From: an uncultured Methanoregula sp.
GTDB lineage: Archaea; Halobacteriota; Methanomicrobia; Methanomicrobiales; Methanospirillaceae
Direction of reading: 5' to 3'
Length of the DNA: 64,000 nucleotides
NCBI RefSeq assembly: GCF_963678795.1
Contig: NZ_OY787452.1
Coordinates: forward strand, 868,001 to 932,000
The notes below the pieces were generated by a model. It had not been told where the DNA came from, ran no database searches, and saw only the letters and a list, made by a program, of their open reading frames with translations. A program made the translations under genes and the position numbers. Of the stretch, positions 8,460 to 17,557 are shown piece by piece. Within the stretch, counting starts at the first letter, position 1. Each line of letters begins with the position of its first letter.

Positions 8460-8957
8460 TTATTCTGCACTTTTTTTAGAGATTTAAAAACCATATAATT
8501 TTCAATGTGGTGGGATCGATTTTCGCTTGAATTTCGCAATTGTTACAAAAAAGTGCATTAAAATATTTATACATTTGTTTTAATGATAATACGCATAGCA
8601 AATTTACAATTATTGTAAATTATTGAATCATGGTATTTTCCTGCTGCGAATTGTCCGTACCGCACGCTATTACGATAGTGAATGTCCCAGAGGATCCTCC
8701 GGATATAACGACAAAACCCGGGCGATAATGGTTTTCCAAAGGTCTCTCAATTTTCGAACGAGAAAAAATCCGTATCGGGATCCTGGAATTCTCCCGGAAT
8801 ATCCCGTACCGGACGATTGGTGAGTTGGACGGATTCCCAATATCATCATATCCGGACGGATTGATATTTCTGATAAATATGTATAGCCCATAACAACAAA
8901 ATTTTAATACAAATACTTTCAACCTGAATACACACAACTGAAAAGGGTTGATCCACT
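8460..8957. other. 498-base AT-rich intergenic region upstream of the S-layer/exporter operon
   Basis: No convincing gene. A T7 run at 8469-8475 can end the RPA transcript. Near the downstream gene, TTTTAATACAAATAC around 8903-8918 is a possible TATA box and GGGTTGATCC just before the ATG at 8958 is an SD-like site. The region holds a perfect 21-base palindrome (separate entry) and several CCGGA-containing short repeats around 8690-8860 that I cannot interpret. Confidence 0.45.
8601..8621. repeat. Perfect 21-base palindrome, candidate operator
   Basis: The left arm AATTTACAAT and right arm ATTGTAAATT are separated by one T. A related half-site (GCAATTGTTAC) lies near 8537-8547. Symmetry and position suggest a dimeric regulator site, although a hairpin in the RNA is also possible. 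Confidence 0.45.
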
Positions 8958-10322
8958 ATGAGCATTTTCAAAATTGCATCGTTCGCCAGTGATCGTGCCA
9001 CTCAAAAACCTGTGCACATCCAAACCAGCCGGTTGCTGTTTTTTTTATTCATAACCGGTATTGCACTCGGTTTTCTTATCACAAATCCGGTAAGCGCTGG
9101 AGAACAATATCAGGCAGGTAGTCCCGTACTGTCCGCATCGCTTGCGGGGACCAATGAATTTTCCCCGGGCCAGGAAGTCAAGATTCCCGTGACGGTTAAA
9201 AACACCGGTCTGAACGAGTTCAAATTCGTAAAAACCGGTATCGTCAGCCGGGACGATCTCCCCAATACCGCAAAATTCCTCACGGTAAGCCTTGAGGCAG
9301 GAAACAGCCCGTTCATCATCAAGTCAGACCCCCAGATGGTCGGGGACCTGAAAGCGAGCAGTACTGCAACGAGTACATTTACCGCACGGATTCCTGCAGG
9401 CACGCCGGCCGGAGTATATTATCTGCCGGTTGTACTGAATTACACATACCTCTATAATGCCTACCAGTACGGTGTGGATACCATAGAGTATTCGTATAAG
9501 ACCAAAACTGAGACGTTAACAATCCCGGTTACCATCAAACCGGTTTTCAGGACAGGAATCGTCTCTCAGGAGATCCAGCATCTCAATGCGGGCACTGAAG
9601 GATACATCACACTCGTTGTAAGAAACACCGGGAATGAAAATGCAAAGAGAGCAATCGTGATGATTGCCAGGAATGCCGGAAGCCCGATAACCCCCACCGA
9701 GAGCAGCGTATATGTCGGGGACTTCCCAGCAAACGGGACAGCATCCTGTATCTTCAAAGCCTCCGTTGCACAAGATGCAGAAGCCCAGACCTACCCGCTC
9801 GATGTGTATGTAAAATATGAAGACCACAACGGGGATACGGTCTCATCGGATATCGAAACCATCGGGATACCTGTCGGCAAAAAAATTGAGTTTGCCACAA
9901 TCCCGGATACACGGTACATCAAACCCGGCGAGAAAAAGATGATCGTGGTCCAGTACAAGAACACCGGAGGAGCAACCGCATACGAGGCTTCTGCCCGGAT
10001 CAGCATGGTGGATCCGTTTACCAGCAATGACGATTCCGCATTCCTTGGGGATATCGCACCCGGTGAGATAAAAACGGCATCATTCCTCGTAACGGCGGAC
10101 AGCACAGCGAGCGTGAAAGAATATGGTATTGATTCCGAAGTGCGGTTCCGCGATGCCCTTGACAATTCCGTGATATCGGACCCGATAAAGGTGACCCTGA
10201 ACGTTGGTACGGCAAAGGATGCCGGCACCGGACTTCTTTCGAGCCCGCTTGTTCTTGGGATTATCGCGGTTATTATCATCGCAATAGGGTATGTTATCTA
10301 CCGTAAGAAGAGACTCCAGTGA
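8958..10322 (+). CDS. Secreted CARDB/S-layer-type (COG1361) protein, copy 1
   Basis: 454 residues. A positively charged start and hydrophobic helix at about 28-48 (LLFFLFITGIALGFLI) form a signal peptide. The extracellular part consists of CARDB-like beta domains with repeated phrases (FSPGQEVKIPVTVKNTGLNEF, LNAGTEGYITLVVRNTGN, KPGEKKMIVVQYKNTGG), and a final helix near 430-448 plus YRKKR anchors it. The next gene is a paralogue of the same layout, and an RND exporter follows in the operon. Such proteins pair with MMPL exporters in many methanogens; the substrate is unknown. Confidence 0.8.
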   Translation: MSIFKIASFASDRATQKPVHIQTSRLLFFLFITGIALGFLITNPVSAGEQYQAGSPVLSASLAGTNEFSPGQEVKIPVTVKNTGLNEFKFVKTGIVSRDDLPNTAKFLTVSLEAGNSPFIIKSDPQMVGDLKASSTATSTFTARIPAGTPAGVYYLPVVLNYTYLYNAYQYGVDTIEYSYKTKTETLTIPVTIKPVFRTGIVSQEIQHLNAGTEGYITLVVRNTGNENAKRAIVMIARNAGSPITPTESSVYVGDFPANGTASCIFKASVAQDAEAQTYPLDVYVKYEDHNGDTVSSDIETIGIPVGKKIEFATIPDTRYIKPGEKKMIVVQYKNTGGATAYEASARISMVDPFTSNDDSAFLGDIAPGEIKTASFLVTADSTASVKEYGIDSEVRFRDALDNSVISDPIKVTLNVGTAKDAGTGLLSSPLVLGIIAVIIIAIGYVIYRKKRLQ

Positions 10323-10331
10323 GAGGATCCG

Positions 10332-11669
10332 ATGACATTATCCAGTTTTTTTATGGGTCGCCGGATCTCGATCGCCCTGATTGCCCTTGTCCTGTGCACA
10401 GTTGCGGTTCTTCCCGCATCGGCAGCAACGAAATATATGGGAGGCAGCCCTGAATTTTCCGCCACGGTGAGCGGGGTCAATGATTTTTCCCCCGGGCAGG
10501 AGGCAACAGTCCAGGTACTCATCATGAACTCCGGACTCAGCAGCCTCAAACAGCTTGATCACGGCACTATTGACCCGGAGGACCTGCCAACAACAGCAAA
10601 ACAGGTTATCGTCGGACTTGCTTCGGGCAGCAGCGACATTATCATCAAAACCGACCCGCAGATGATCGGCGACATTCCCGGCAACGGCTCGCCGGTTACC
10701 TTGAAATTCACCGCAAAGATATCGGAGAGTGCGACCTCAGGAGAGTACCAGTTGCCGCTCACTATCAGGTACATTTATCTCCGGCCTATCGAACAGGAGA
10801 CGGGAGATACGTTCCAGTTCACCTATAACAAGGCGGAAGACACACTTCCCCTTGAGATACGGATCCATCCCAAGGTCAGGGTTGAAGTCCTGGAAGAAAC
10901 ATCTGATCCCCTCACACCAGGCGCTGAGGGGTACCTGACCCTGAAAATAAAGAACAGTGGCCCGGAAAATGGCAGAATGGTTTCAGCGAAAATCATCCGG
11001 AGCGGGAAGAGTTCCGTAATACCAACAGACGGATCGGTCTTCATTGGGGATTTCATAAGCGGGGGCGTGGCCGAATGCAGGTACAAGGTATCCATAGCAA
11101 AGGACGCGCTGAACAAAACCTATCCGCTGGATGTAGCAGTCACCTACACAGACCGTGAAGGAGTGCAGGTCACATCGCAGCCGGTTACCATCGGGATACC
11201 CGTATATGGAAAAACCACATTCACGGTACTCTCTTCCTCCCCGGCGCTTGTACCCGGCTCAACCACGACACTCGAAGTCCAGTACCGGAACGATGGCGTG
11301 GCAACCGTGTACAATGCCCAGGCCAGGCTGACCGGACACGCCCCGGTGGAGACCTCTGAGAATACAGTATTCCTCGGCAATATCAGACCCGGAGAATCAG
11401 CCACCGCACGCTATGAACTTAAAACAGACAGTACTGCCAATGGTTCCAGTGCAAAAGAGTTCACCTTCGACAGCAAGATCCGGTTCCGAGATGTCCTCGG
11501 CAACAGTATTGAATCGGATACCATCCCGGTGGGTGTCCGGGTGAGCCAGGCAAACCAGGGCACGTTTTGGGGTATCCCGATGACCCTGCTCTTTTTTATC
11601 GGCATCATTGCAATAATTGGGGCAGGAGCTGTGTTGTGGTACTATCACCGTGCAGTAAAAATGAGGTGA
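10332..11669 (+). CDS. Secreted CARDB/S-layer-type (COG1361) protein, copy 2
   Basis: 445 residues, a clear paralogue of the preceding product: signal peptide (residues 8-34), then YMGGSPEFSATVSGVNDFSPG matching the YQAGSPVLSASLAGTNEFSPG region of copy 1 at the same position, three CARDB-like domains (GAEGYLTLKIKNSGPENG, VPGSTTTLEVQYRNDG), and a C-terminal helix followed by YHRAVKMR. It starts nine bases after copy 1 with GAGGATCC as SD, so a tandem duplication within one operon is the simplest view. The stop lies inside the strong SD of the following mini-ORF. Confidence 0.8.
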   Translation: MTLSSFFMGRRISIALIALVLCTVAVLPASAATKYMGGSPEFSATVSGVNDFSPGQEATVQVLIMNSGLSSLKQLDHGTIDPEDLPTTAKQVIVGLASGSSDIIIKTDPQMIGDIPGNGSPVTLKFTAKISESATSGEYQLPLTIRYIYLRPIEQETGDTFQFTYNKAEDTLPLEIRIHPKVRVEVLEETSDPLTPGAEGYLTLKIKNSGPENGRMVSAKIIRSGKSSVIPTDGSVFIGDFISGGVAECRYKVSIAKDALNKTYPLDVAVTYTDREGVQVTSQPVTIGIPVYGKTTFTVLSSSPALVPGSTTTLEVQYRNDGVATVYNAQARLTGHAPVETSENTVFLGNIRPGESATARYELKTDSTANGSSAKEFTFDSKIRFRDVLGNSIESDTIPVGVRVSQANQGTFWGIPMTLLFFIGIIAIIGAGAVLWYYHRAVKMR

Positions 11670-11676
11670 ATCCCTT

Positions 11677-11790
11677 TTGGATAACATTTTCGCTCTGGTG
11701 AAAGAGGCCTCCCTCACGGGCAGGATTTCCGTGGCTGATCGAAAGAGTATCATGCATACGACACAGAAAATGATGGAAGGAACGATATGA
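11677..11790 (+). CDS. 37-residue mini-ORF with TTG start and strong SD, between S-layer-type and exporter genes
   Basis: GAGGTGAATCC (11664-11674) is a near-perfect SD three bases before the TTG at 11677 and overlaps the stop of the previous gene. The ORF encodes an amphipathic peptide (FALVKEASLTGRISVADRKS in its N-terminal half, TTQKMMEG near the end) and its TGA overlaps the ATG of the exporter (ATGA). I know no family for it. It may be a genuine small helical protein or a device for coupling exporter translation to the upstream genes. Confidence 0.55.
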   Translation: MDNIFALVKEASLTGRISVADRKSIMHTTQKMMEGTI

Positions 11791-14096
11791 TCAGCAGGAT
11801 CTTCGAAGGCATTGCACATGCGATAATCAAGCGGCCGAAACTGGTTGCCGCCCTTGTTCTTGCCGTGTTCTGCATCGGCCTCTACGGCATGACGATGCTC
11901 ACGATGGAGACCGGGTGGCAGACCTACGTTGACAAGGACTCCGCTTCCGGTGCTGTCGAGAAAAAATACAATGAGGACTACAAGTCAGATACCATCATCT
12001 TCATTGTCGAGGCCGGTGACCCGATCAGTCCTGAAGTCCTGTTGTACATCGATAATCTTGAGAAAAATCTGCAGCAACAGCAGAATGTCAAGAGCGTACA
12101 GAGCATCACCGATGTCTTAAAAGCATACAATGGGGGAACACTCCCCTCATCACGGGCGGAAACGGAGCGCATTGTCAATTCACTTCCCGAGAGCACCCGC
12201 ACCCTGCTCTATCCTTCCAATGTCCTGACCCTCGTCCAGCTTAAGCTCACGCCGGGATTGTCCGAAAAGGTCCAGAAGTCCGTTCTGACGAATGTGGGGA
12301 ATGTCGTGGACGCATCCAGTCCACCGCCCGGGGTAAAAGTTGAAATTTCCGGTTCCCCGGCATTCTCCCAGCAGATGAGCGAGGGGCTCACGAGCAACAT
12401 GGGTATCCTTATCGGGGGCGCGATGGTCCTGATGATCATTACCATGGGGATCCTTTTTTCCTATGTCCGCCACCGGTTCATGCCGGTCCTGCTCGTGGCT
12501 ATCGGTCTTGTGACGTCGCTTGGCCTGATGGGAGTTGCCGGTATCAAACTGAACATGGCAGTGATCGGTGCCTTCCCGGTCCTTATCGGTCTTGGGATCG
12601 ATTATGCGATCCAGTTCCACGCCAGGTTCGATGAGGAGGCCAGGAAAGGATCGCTCGATGATGCGGTCTTTATGACCGTAACCCGCACCGGCCCTGCGGT
12701 CCTTTATGCAATGCTGGCCACCTCCATGGGATTTGTTGCAATGTATGTTTCGTCGGTCCCGATGATCCGCTCATTCGGGATTGTATCCATCATCGGCATC
12801 AATACCTGTTTCTGGGTCTCCTGCATCGGCATGCCCACGCTCGCCCTGCTGCTGAATTACAAGCCCAAGCAGCAACAGACCGGCCAGTGTTATGCCGTTG
12901 GAACGGACGCGTGTGATACTATCATCGACAACCCGAAAAACCGGTCAAAGAAGGGGAAAAAGAGATCCTTCTCGTATGGCCAGTTCCTGACCGATACATC
13001 GGTCAAGATAGCAAAGAACCCGATCCCGGTTCTCCTGATAGCCGGCTGTATTGCCATGATCGGCTTCCAGATCGACGCAACCATCCCGGTCAGTTCTGAT
13101 GAGAACGCATTTGTTCCCTCGGATATGCCGGCCAAGATCAACATGGAGAAGGTTACCCGCGTCATCGGCGCAACCAGTACCGCAGACCTCATGGTCCAGG
13201 GCTCGCGTGTAACCGATCTCGATACCGTGATCTGGATGAAGGAGTTCCAGGACTATGAACAGACGCACCATTCGGAAATTACCGGGTCAACTAGCATCGT
13301 CACCTACATCCTCCAGAATAATGGCGGGGTGATGCCGGAGACCCAGGCCCAGCTCGATGCCGTGCTCGCAACAATACCGGAGGATACGCGGAAGTCGGTT
13401 CTCAGCGACTCGATGTGCGGGATCATCCGGTTCAGCACTACCAAAATCTCGATAACCCAGCAGAACACACTCAAGGAACAGGTGAAGAATGATATCAGGT
13501 TCCTCGAACCACCGATCGGGATATCCGTAGAGCCTGTCGGGAACTTCGAGGTGACGACCTCGCTCATAAAGGCAATGTCACAATCCAAGGATACGATGAC
13601 CATTCTCGGGTTCATCTTTGTCTTTGCCTTCCTTATCCTGGTATACCGGCACCTGCATGCAGTATCACCGATCATCCCGATCATATTCGTTGTCGGCTGG
13701 AACGCGGTCATGATGTATTGTATCGGTCTCACGTATAACCCGCTCACGGCGACCCTGGGATCGATGACGATCGGTGTAGCCGCAGAATACACCATCCTTG
13801 TCATGGAACGTTATGCTGAAGAGGAGGAGCGGCTGCATGATCCGATCGCCGCAATCCAGGAGAGTGTCCAGAAGATCGGCACCGCCATCACGGTCTCGGG
13901 TCTTGCAACATTCTTCGGGTTCTCCGCACTCTGCCTGGCGACATTCCCTATCATCAGCAACTTTGGTATCTCGACCCTGATCGCCGTCGGGTTCTCCCTG
14001 ATTGGTGCGATCTTCATCATGCCGGCAGTGCTCTCCCTCGTCGGCCAGATAGGGGAATGGTTCGACAAAAGGAAAGCCGTTAAGGTGCCTGAGTAA
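11787..14096 (+). CDS. RND superfamily (MMPL, HAE3-type) exporter
   Basis: 769 residues with the RND plan: one helix (20-43), a large extracellular loop, a block of five helices (about 205-360), a cytoplasmic segment rich in Lys (380-400), then the same pattern again (helix at about 415, loop, helices 605-755). Motif GLGIDYAIQFHARFDEE in helix 4 and MTIGVAAEYTILVMERYAEE in the second half are the conserved proton-relay segments of archaeal HAE3 members. It ends an operon with two S-layer-type proteins and a mini-ORF. Substrate (lipid, hopanoid-like or envelope component) is unknown. Confidence 0.87.
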   Translation: MISRIFEGIAHAIIKRPKLVAALVLAVFCIGLYGMTMLTMETGWQTYVDKDSASGAVEKKYNEDYKSDTIIFIVEAGDPISPEVLLYIDNLEKNLQQQQNVKSVQSITDVLKAYNGGTLPSSRAETERIVNSLPESTRTLLYPSNVLTLVQLKLTPGLSEKVQKSVLTNVGNVVDASSPPPGVKVEISGSPAFSQQMSEGLTSNMGILIGGAMVLMIITMGILFSYVRHRFMPVLLVAIGLVTSLGLMGVAGIKLNMAVIGAFPVLIGLGIDYAIQFHARFDEEARKGSLDDAVFMTVTRTGPAVLYAMLATSMGFVAMYVSSVPMIRSFGIVSIIGINTCFWVSCIGMPTLALLLNYKPKQQQTGQCYAVGTDACDTIIDNPKNRSKKGKKRSFSYGQFLTDTSVKIAKNPIPVLLIAGCIAMIGFQIDATIPVSSDENAFVPSDMPAKINMEKVTRVIGATSTADLMVQGSRVTDLDTVIWMKEFQDYEQTHHSEITGSTSIVTYILQNNGGVMPETQAQLDAVLATIPEDTRKSVLSDSMCGIIRFSTTKISITQQNTLKEQVKNDIRFLEPPIGISVEPVGNFEVTTSLIKAMSQSKDTMTILGFIFVFAFLILVYRHLHAVSPIIPIIFVVGWNAVMMYCIGLTYNPLTATLGSMTIGVAAEYTILVMERYAEEEERLHDPIAAIQESVQKIGTAITVSGLATFFGFSALCLATFPIISNFGISTLIAVGFSLIGAIFIMPAVLSLVGQIGEWFDKRKAVKVPE

Positions 14097-14333
14097 ACCA
14101 AACGGCCAGATGATCCTCCGGGATCCTGCCGATCAATTCACCTTTTTACCATTTACCGGCCTTGTTAAGGCAATTTACAGGAGAGAGTGGAGAACGGTCA
14201 CCCTTGTTGAGAAGATGTCAGAATAAGATTTCGCCTCCTGCTGCATTAAAACTTAAAAAAAGTGAACGCCGTATCCGCAATTCCGTTGCATTGCGGACAG
14301 CATGAATGGAGGTAAACATCCCGGACCCCGGGA
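14097..14333. other. Intergenic region with one inverted repeat
   Basis: Lies between two convergent transcripts. TCCGCAAT and ATTGCGGA (14274-14281 and 14290-14297) make an 8-bp stem with an 8-base loop. An oligo-A run at 14255-14261 would act as a T-run for the minus-strand ribB transcript. No gene seen. Confidence 0.4.
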
Positions 14334-15014
14334 TCAGCGGGAGGTGCCTTTATCCGCTTCCCATCGTTCCAGAACTTCGGGCCCCTCGATAAAAACGAGC
14401 CCATGCTTTCTTGCATAGAGCTTTGCATCCGCTTTTGAGAGGGCGTAACCGGATTCATCATCAAGCATCTCACAGATCGTGATAGATGGCGTAACTCCCG
14501 CCATCTCCGCCATCGCAACCGAAAGTTCAGTCTGGCCCCGCCGCTGGTCCAGGAGGCCGTCCGCAGCCCGGAGCAGAGCCATATGGCCGGGAGTGCGGAA
14601 TGTCTCGTGGAAGTTTACATCCCCGCCATTGAGTGCCCGTTTCACCTGTTCGGCGATCGCGTTCACGGTCAGGGTCCGGTCCCGGTCGGTGATACCGGTG
14701 AAGGTGTTCCGGTGGTTTACCCAGAGCGAGAACGAGGAATGATTTTTCCGGTCGTACGGAATATCCCCCTCCCGCTCGGCAACCGCTATGGCCCGGAGGG
14801 CATCGCTCGCAAACGGCAGACCAAGGCGCCGTGCCGCAACCGGGTGCACGGCCGTACAGATCAATCCGCCACCATCCTTGCGCATCTGGACGATGTGCCG
14901 GGGAGTCACCGCATCGGATCTGATCGCAAAATCGGTCTCCCCTTCGCGGTCATCAAAATCATAGAGCAGGATGAATTTCCCGTCACGAAGCGCCTGCAGG
15001 GCATCATCGATCAC
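14334..15014 (-). CDS. ribB: 3,4-dihydroxy-2-butanone-4-phosphate synthase
   Basis: 226 residues. It makes the four-carbon unit of riboflavin from ribulose 5-phosphate. The acidic metal-binding stretch DFDDREGETDFAIRSD near residues 19-34 and MRKDGGGLICTAV match the active-site loop; HRNTFTGITDRDRT and RTPGHMALLRA are the other signature segments. The start is GTG, overlapping the stop of rbkR by four bases (GTGA), so both are on one transcript and ribB lies downstream of its presumed regulator. Confidence 0.93.
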   Translation of the reverse strand: MIDDALQALRDGKFILLYDFDDREGETDFAIRSDAVTPRHIVQMRKDGGGLICTAVHPVAARRLGLPFASDALRAIAVAEREGDIPYDRKNHSSFSLWVNHRNTFTGITDRDRTLTVNAIAEQVKRALNGGDVNFHETFRTPGHMALLRAADGLLDQRRGQTELSVAMAEMAGVTPSITICEMLDDESGYALSKADAKLYARKHGLVFIEGPEVLERWEADKGTSR

Positions 15015-15676
15015 TGCCCCACCTCAACCGTCACGCTGTCAGAATCCTCGACCCCGAGTTTCCTGCGCAGCGCTATAGGTGCAATGACCTCGATGATGTC
15101 CTCCGGGTAATGTGTCCTTCCCGGTACAACGATCCCGCAGGAGATGGTGCCAATCCGGCAGGCTATGCATTTTGCATCCCCGAAAGTCCGCCCATCGGTT
15201 GAGAACCCCTTGATCCGGGTCCAGCCAAGCGCATCGATCTTTTTCCGTACCGGAATACTCGATGGGGATAGCCGGATATTAAGGGTGCCCGGGTACGGCT
15301 CGAACCCGAGATGGATCTTGAACTGCTCCTTGTAAGGGTCGCGGCTCATGTAATACTTGCCTTCGCCGATTCCCGAGACTACCGCACCGCTCAGTATATA
15401 GGATTTCCCCCCTTCGGAAAAAATCCGGCAGTATTCCTGGTACTCCTTTCGGAGCTCCTCTTCGCCATGCTTCGTCAGGGTGACATGCTGGCCATCCGCA
15501 GCCATGGTCCGGGTGATCAATCCTGCCGATTCGAGCCCCTTTAACCGGCGCGATGCCGTCTGCTGGCTGATCGCAAGCATCGTGCCGATGCTCTGGGTGG
15601 ATACAAAGACCGGGCCGCTGCATCCGCCCCTCAGTGCGATCGCTTTGAGACACTGGAGATCCTCAGCTGGTATCAT
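15011..15676 (-). CDS. rbkR: RbkR: winged-helix regulator fused to CTP-dependent riboflavin kinase
   Basis: 221 residues from the ATG at 15676; a TTG nine bases upstream is also possible. Residues 1-85 form a winged helix (TMLAISQQTASRRLKGLESAGLITR). Residues 90-220 are the DUF120 kinase domain that makes FMN from riboflavin with CTP: GIGEGKYYMSRDPYKEQF, GFEPYPGTLNIRL, and VPGRTHYPEDIIEVIAPIALR. The fused form is the archaeal RbkR family, a repressor/activator of riboflavin genes that senses FMN. Co-transcription with ribB supports that. The TATA box places the transcript start at about the ATG. Confidence 0.92.
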   Translation of the reverse strand: MIPAEDLQCLKAIALRGGCSGPVFVSTQSIGTMLAISQQTASRRLKGLESAGLITRTMAADGQHVTLTKHGEEELRKEYQEYCRIFSEGGKSYILSGAVVSGIGEGKYYMSRDPYKEQFKIHLGFEPYPGTLNIRLSPSSIPVRKKIDALGWTRIKGFSTDGRTFGDAKCIACRIGTISCGIVVPGRTHYPEDIIEVIAPIALRRKLGVEDSDSVTVEVGQ

Positions 15677-15709
15677 GCTTATCAAAATTGAGATGCTTAT
15701 TATTTATGG
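15675..15709 (-). promoter_or_regulatory. rbkR-ribB promoter with a direct repeat
   Basis: On the minus strand CATAAATAAT (about 15699-15708) is the TATA box. ATAAGCAT occurs twice, at 15693-15700 next to the TATA box and at 15675-15682 over the start codon, 18 bases apart. Such a repeat across the transcription start is a candidate RbkR operator, unproven. Confidence 0.45.
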
Positions 15710-15800
15710 GTTACCTTTCGGGGGTGTCACCGTCGGGATTCGTTCACTGTCGAACAGATATTCGTTAGTTATTTAATGCTCAGCATCATTCATATTGAGC

Positions 15801-16511
15801 ATGAAAACCGGATTGCGGAGCCAGCTTGCCGAGAAGATGGCAGGCGAGATCACGCTGTCGGATTCACCGGGACACGCGCTGAAAAAATGGCGCTTGAACT
15901 TCGAGATCCTCCCGGGCGTCCTGTCGGATCGCCTCGGGGTCTCACCATCTGTCATCAGCGATTACGAGGGTGGCAGACGGAAAAGTCCCGGCACTGCCGT
16001 TGTCGGCAAGATTGTCGACACGCTCCTTGCCATAGATGAGGAAAACGGCGCAAAACACATTCAGAAATTCTCAACCATGCTCTTTTCAAACGTCGATGAT
16101 GACGTGATCTACGATCTCCATGAGTACGAAACTGCCATACATCTTCAGGAGTTCACTGATGCGATCGGCTGTTCGCTGCTCTGCGGGTCGATGGATAAGT
16201 CCATCTTCGGCTACACAGTGGTCAATAGCCTCAACGCGATCATGCAGCTCTCAAGTGAAGAGTTCAACCGCATTTATGGCTGGAGTACCGAACGGGCACT
16301 GGTATTTACCAATGTCTCGACCGGAAAATCACCGATGGTGGCGATCCGCGTCACACCATTCAAGCCCCGTTGCGTGATCCTCCAGGGCATCGAAGTCTCG
16401 GAGGTGCACCCGATCGTGGTGAAGATGGCAGAGAGGGATCGTATTACCGTCCTATGTACGAGCATGGATGTAGATAAAATCGTGAGTACCCTGAGGGAGA
16501 AACAATGGTAG
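15801..16511 (+). CDS. Archaeal XRE-type transcriptional regulator (COG1709 family) heading the mevalonate genes
   Basis: 236 residues. A helix-turn-helix lies at about residues 28-60 ([22 protein letters not shown]), followed by a ligand- or partner-binding domain of about 150 residues ([22 protein letters not shown]). This regulator family is repeatedly found before archaeal HMG-CoA synthase genes. Its stop overlaps hmgS by seven bases. A TATA-like TTATTTAATG about 25 bases before the ATG suggests a leaderless mRNA. The effector is unknown. Confidence 0.82.
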   Translation: MKTGLRSQLAEKMAGEITLSDSPGHALKKWRLNFEILPGVLSDRLGVSPSVISDYEGGRRKSPGTAVVGKIVDTLLAIDEENGAKHIQKFSTMLFSNVDDDVIYDLHEYETAIHLQEFTDAIGCSLLCGSMDKSIFGYTVVNSLNAIMQLSSEEFNRIYGWSTERALVFTNVSTGKSPMVAIRVTPFKPRCVILQGIEVSEVHPIVVKMAERDRITVLCTSMDVDKIVSTLREKQW

Positions 16512-17557
16512 GCATCATTTCCTACGGTGTATACATACCGAGATACCGCATTAAGGTCGAGGAGATCGCACGGGTCTGGGGCGGCAATGCTTCAGATATT
16601 ACCGGCGGGCTGGGCGTTTTTGAGAAATCCGTCCCTGACCTCGATGAAGACGCTGCAACAATCGCCGTCGAAGCTGCACGCAATGCACTGCTTCGCAGGA
16701 AGATCAACCCCGTGGATATCGGGGCCGTTTATGTTGGCAGCGAGTCACACCCCTATGCAGTGAAGCCGACCGCATGTACGGTAGGTGAGGCAGTGGGAGC
16801 AACCCCGAACATGACCGCGGCCGACTACGAGTTTGCCTGCAAGGCGGGCACGGCTGCGATCCAGACCTGTATGGGCCTTGTGAAGAGCGGGATGATAAAA
16901 TACGGGCTTGCCATCGGATCCGATGTCTCGCAGGGTGCACCGGGCGATGCGCTCGAGTACACTGCAGCAGCGGGAGGTGCGGCGTACGTGATCGGGAACG
17001 ATGACCCGATCGCAACTATCCACCACACCTGCTCGTTCACCACGGACACCCCCGATTTCTGGCGCCGCGAAGGGCAGGATTACCCCCGGCATGGTGGCAG
17101 GTTCACCGGCGATCCCGGGTACTTCAAGCATGTCAAGGGTGCAAGCAATCTCCTTCTTGAACAGACAAAGAAGAGCCCGAAGGATTTCACTTACGCGGTC
17201 TTCCACCAGCCCAATGCGAAGTTCCCGCAGAAAGTGGCAAGGGATCTTGGTTTCAAGCCGGAACAGATCAAACCCGGCCTTGTGGTTCCCCACCTCGGGA
17301 ACACCTATTCGGGGGCATCCCCCATCGGCCTTGCCGCTACCCTGGATATTGCAAAACCCGGCGATACCATCTTTGTCTGCTCCTTTGGCTCCGGTGCGGG
17401 CAGCGATGCCTTCGATATCGAAGTGACCGACGCAATCACGTCAGACATGTTCCACCGCAATGCGGCACCGGGTGTTGAGAAACTCCTCAAAGACCCCATC
17501 TATCTGGATTATGCACTCTATGCAAAACATAAGGGAAAACTGGTGATGCAGGCATGA
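16505..17557 (+). CDS. hmgS: Archaeal hydroxymethylglutaryl-CoA synthase
   Basis: 350 residues. It condenses acetoacetyl-CoA with acetyl-CoA in the mevalonate pathway that supplies archaeal lipids. The thiolase-like fold is clear: nucleophile Cys in [12 protein letters not shown] (about residue 114), FHQPNAKFP with the catalytic His, and [13 protein letters not shown] near the C-terminus. It overlaps the regulator upstream and the thiolase downstream (ATGA), consistent with the channelled thiolase/HMG-CoA synthase/DUF35 complex known from methanogens. Confidence 0.94.
   Translation: MVGIISYGVYIPRYRIKVEEIARVWGGNASDITGGLGVFEKSVPDLDEDAATIAVEAARNALLRRKINPVDIGAVYVGSESHPYAVKPTACTVGEAVGATPNMTAADYEFACKAGTAAIQTCMGLVKSGMIKYGLAIGSDVSQGAPGDALEYTAAAGGAAYVIGNDDPIATIHHTCSFTTDTPDFWRREGQDYPRHGGRFTGDPGYFKHVKGASNLLLEQTKKSPKDFTYAVFHQPNAKFPQKVARDLGFKPEQIKPGLVVPHLGNTYSGASPIGLAATLDIAKPGDTIFVCSFGSGAGSDAFDIEVTDAITSDMFHRNAAPGVEKLLKDPIYLDYALYAKHKGKLVMQA

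Noticed and set aside
8620..8937. 105-codon minus-strand ORF in the 8.5-9 kb gap
   Set aside because: AT-rich, no SD, no domain pattern, and it spans the promoter region of the S-layer-type operon.
15686..15800. FMN riboswitch upstream of riboflavin genes
   Set aside because: No conserved RFN element; the TATA box lies about 25 bases from the start so there is no leader to hold one. Regulation by RbkR is more likely.
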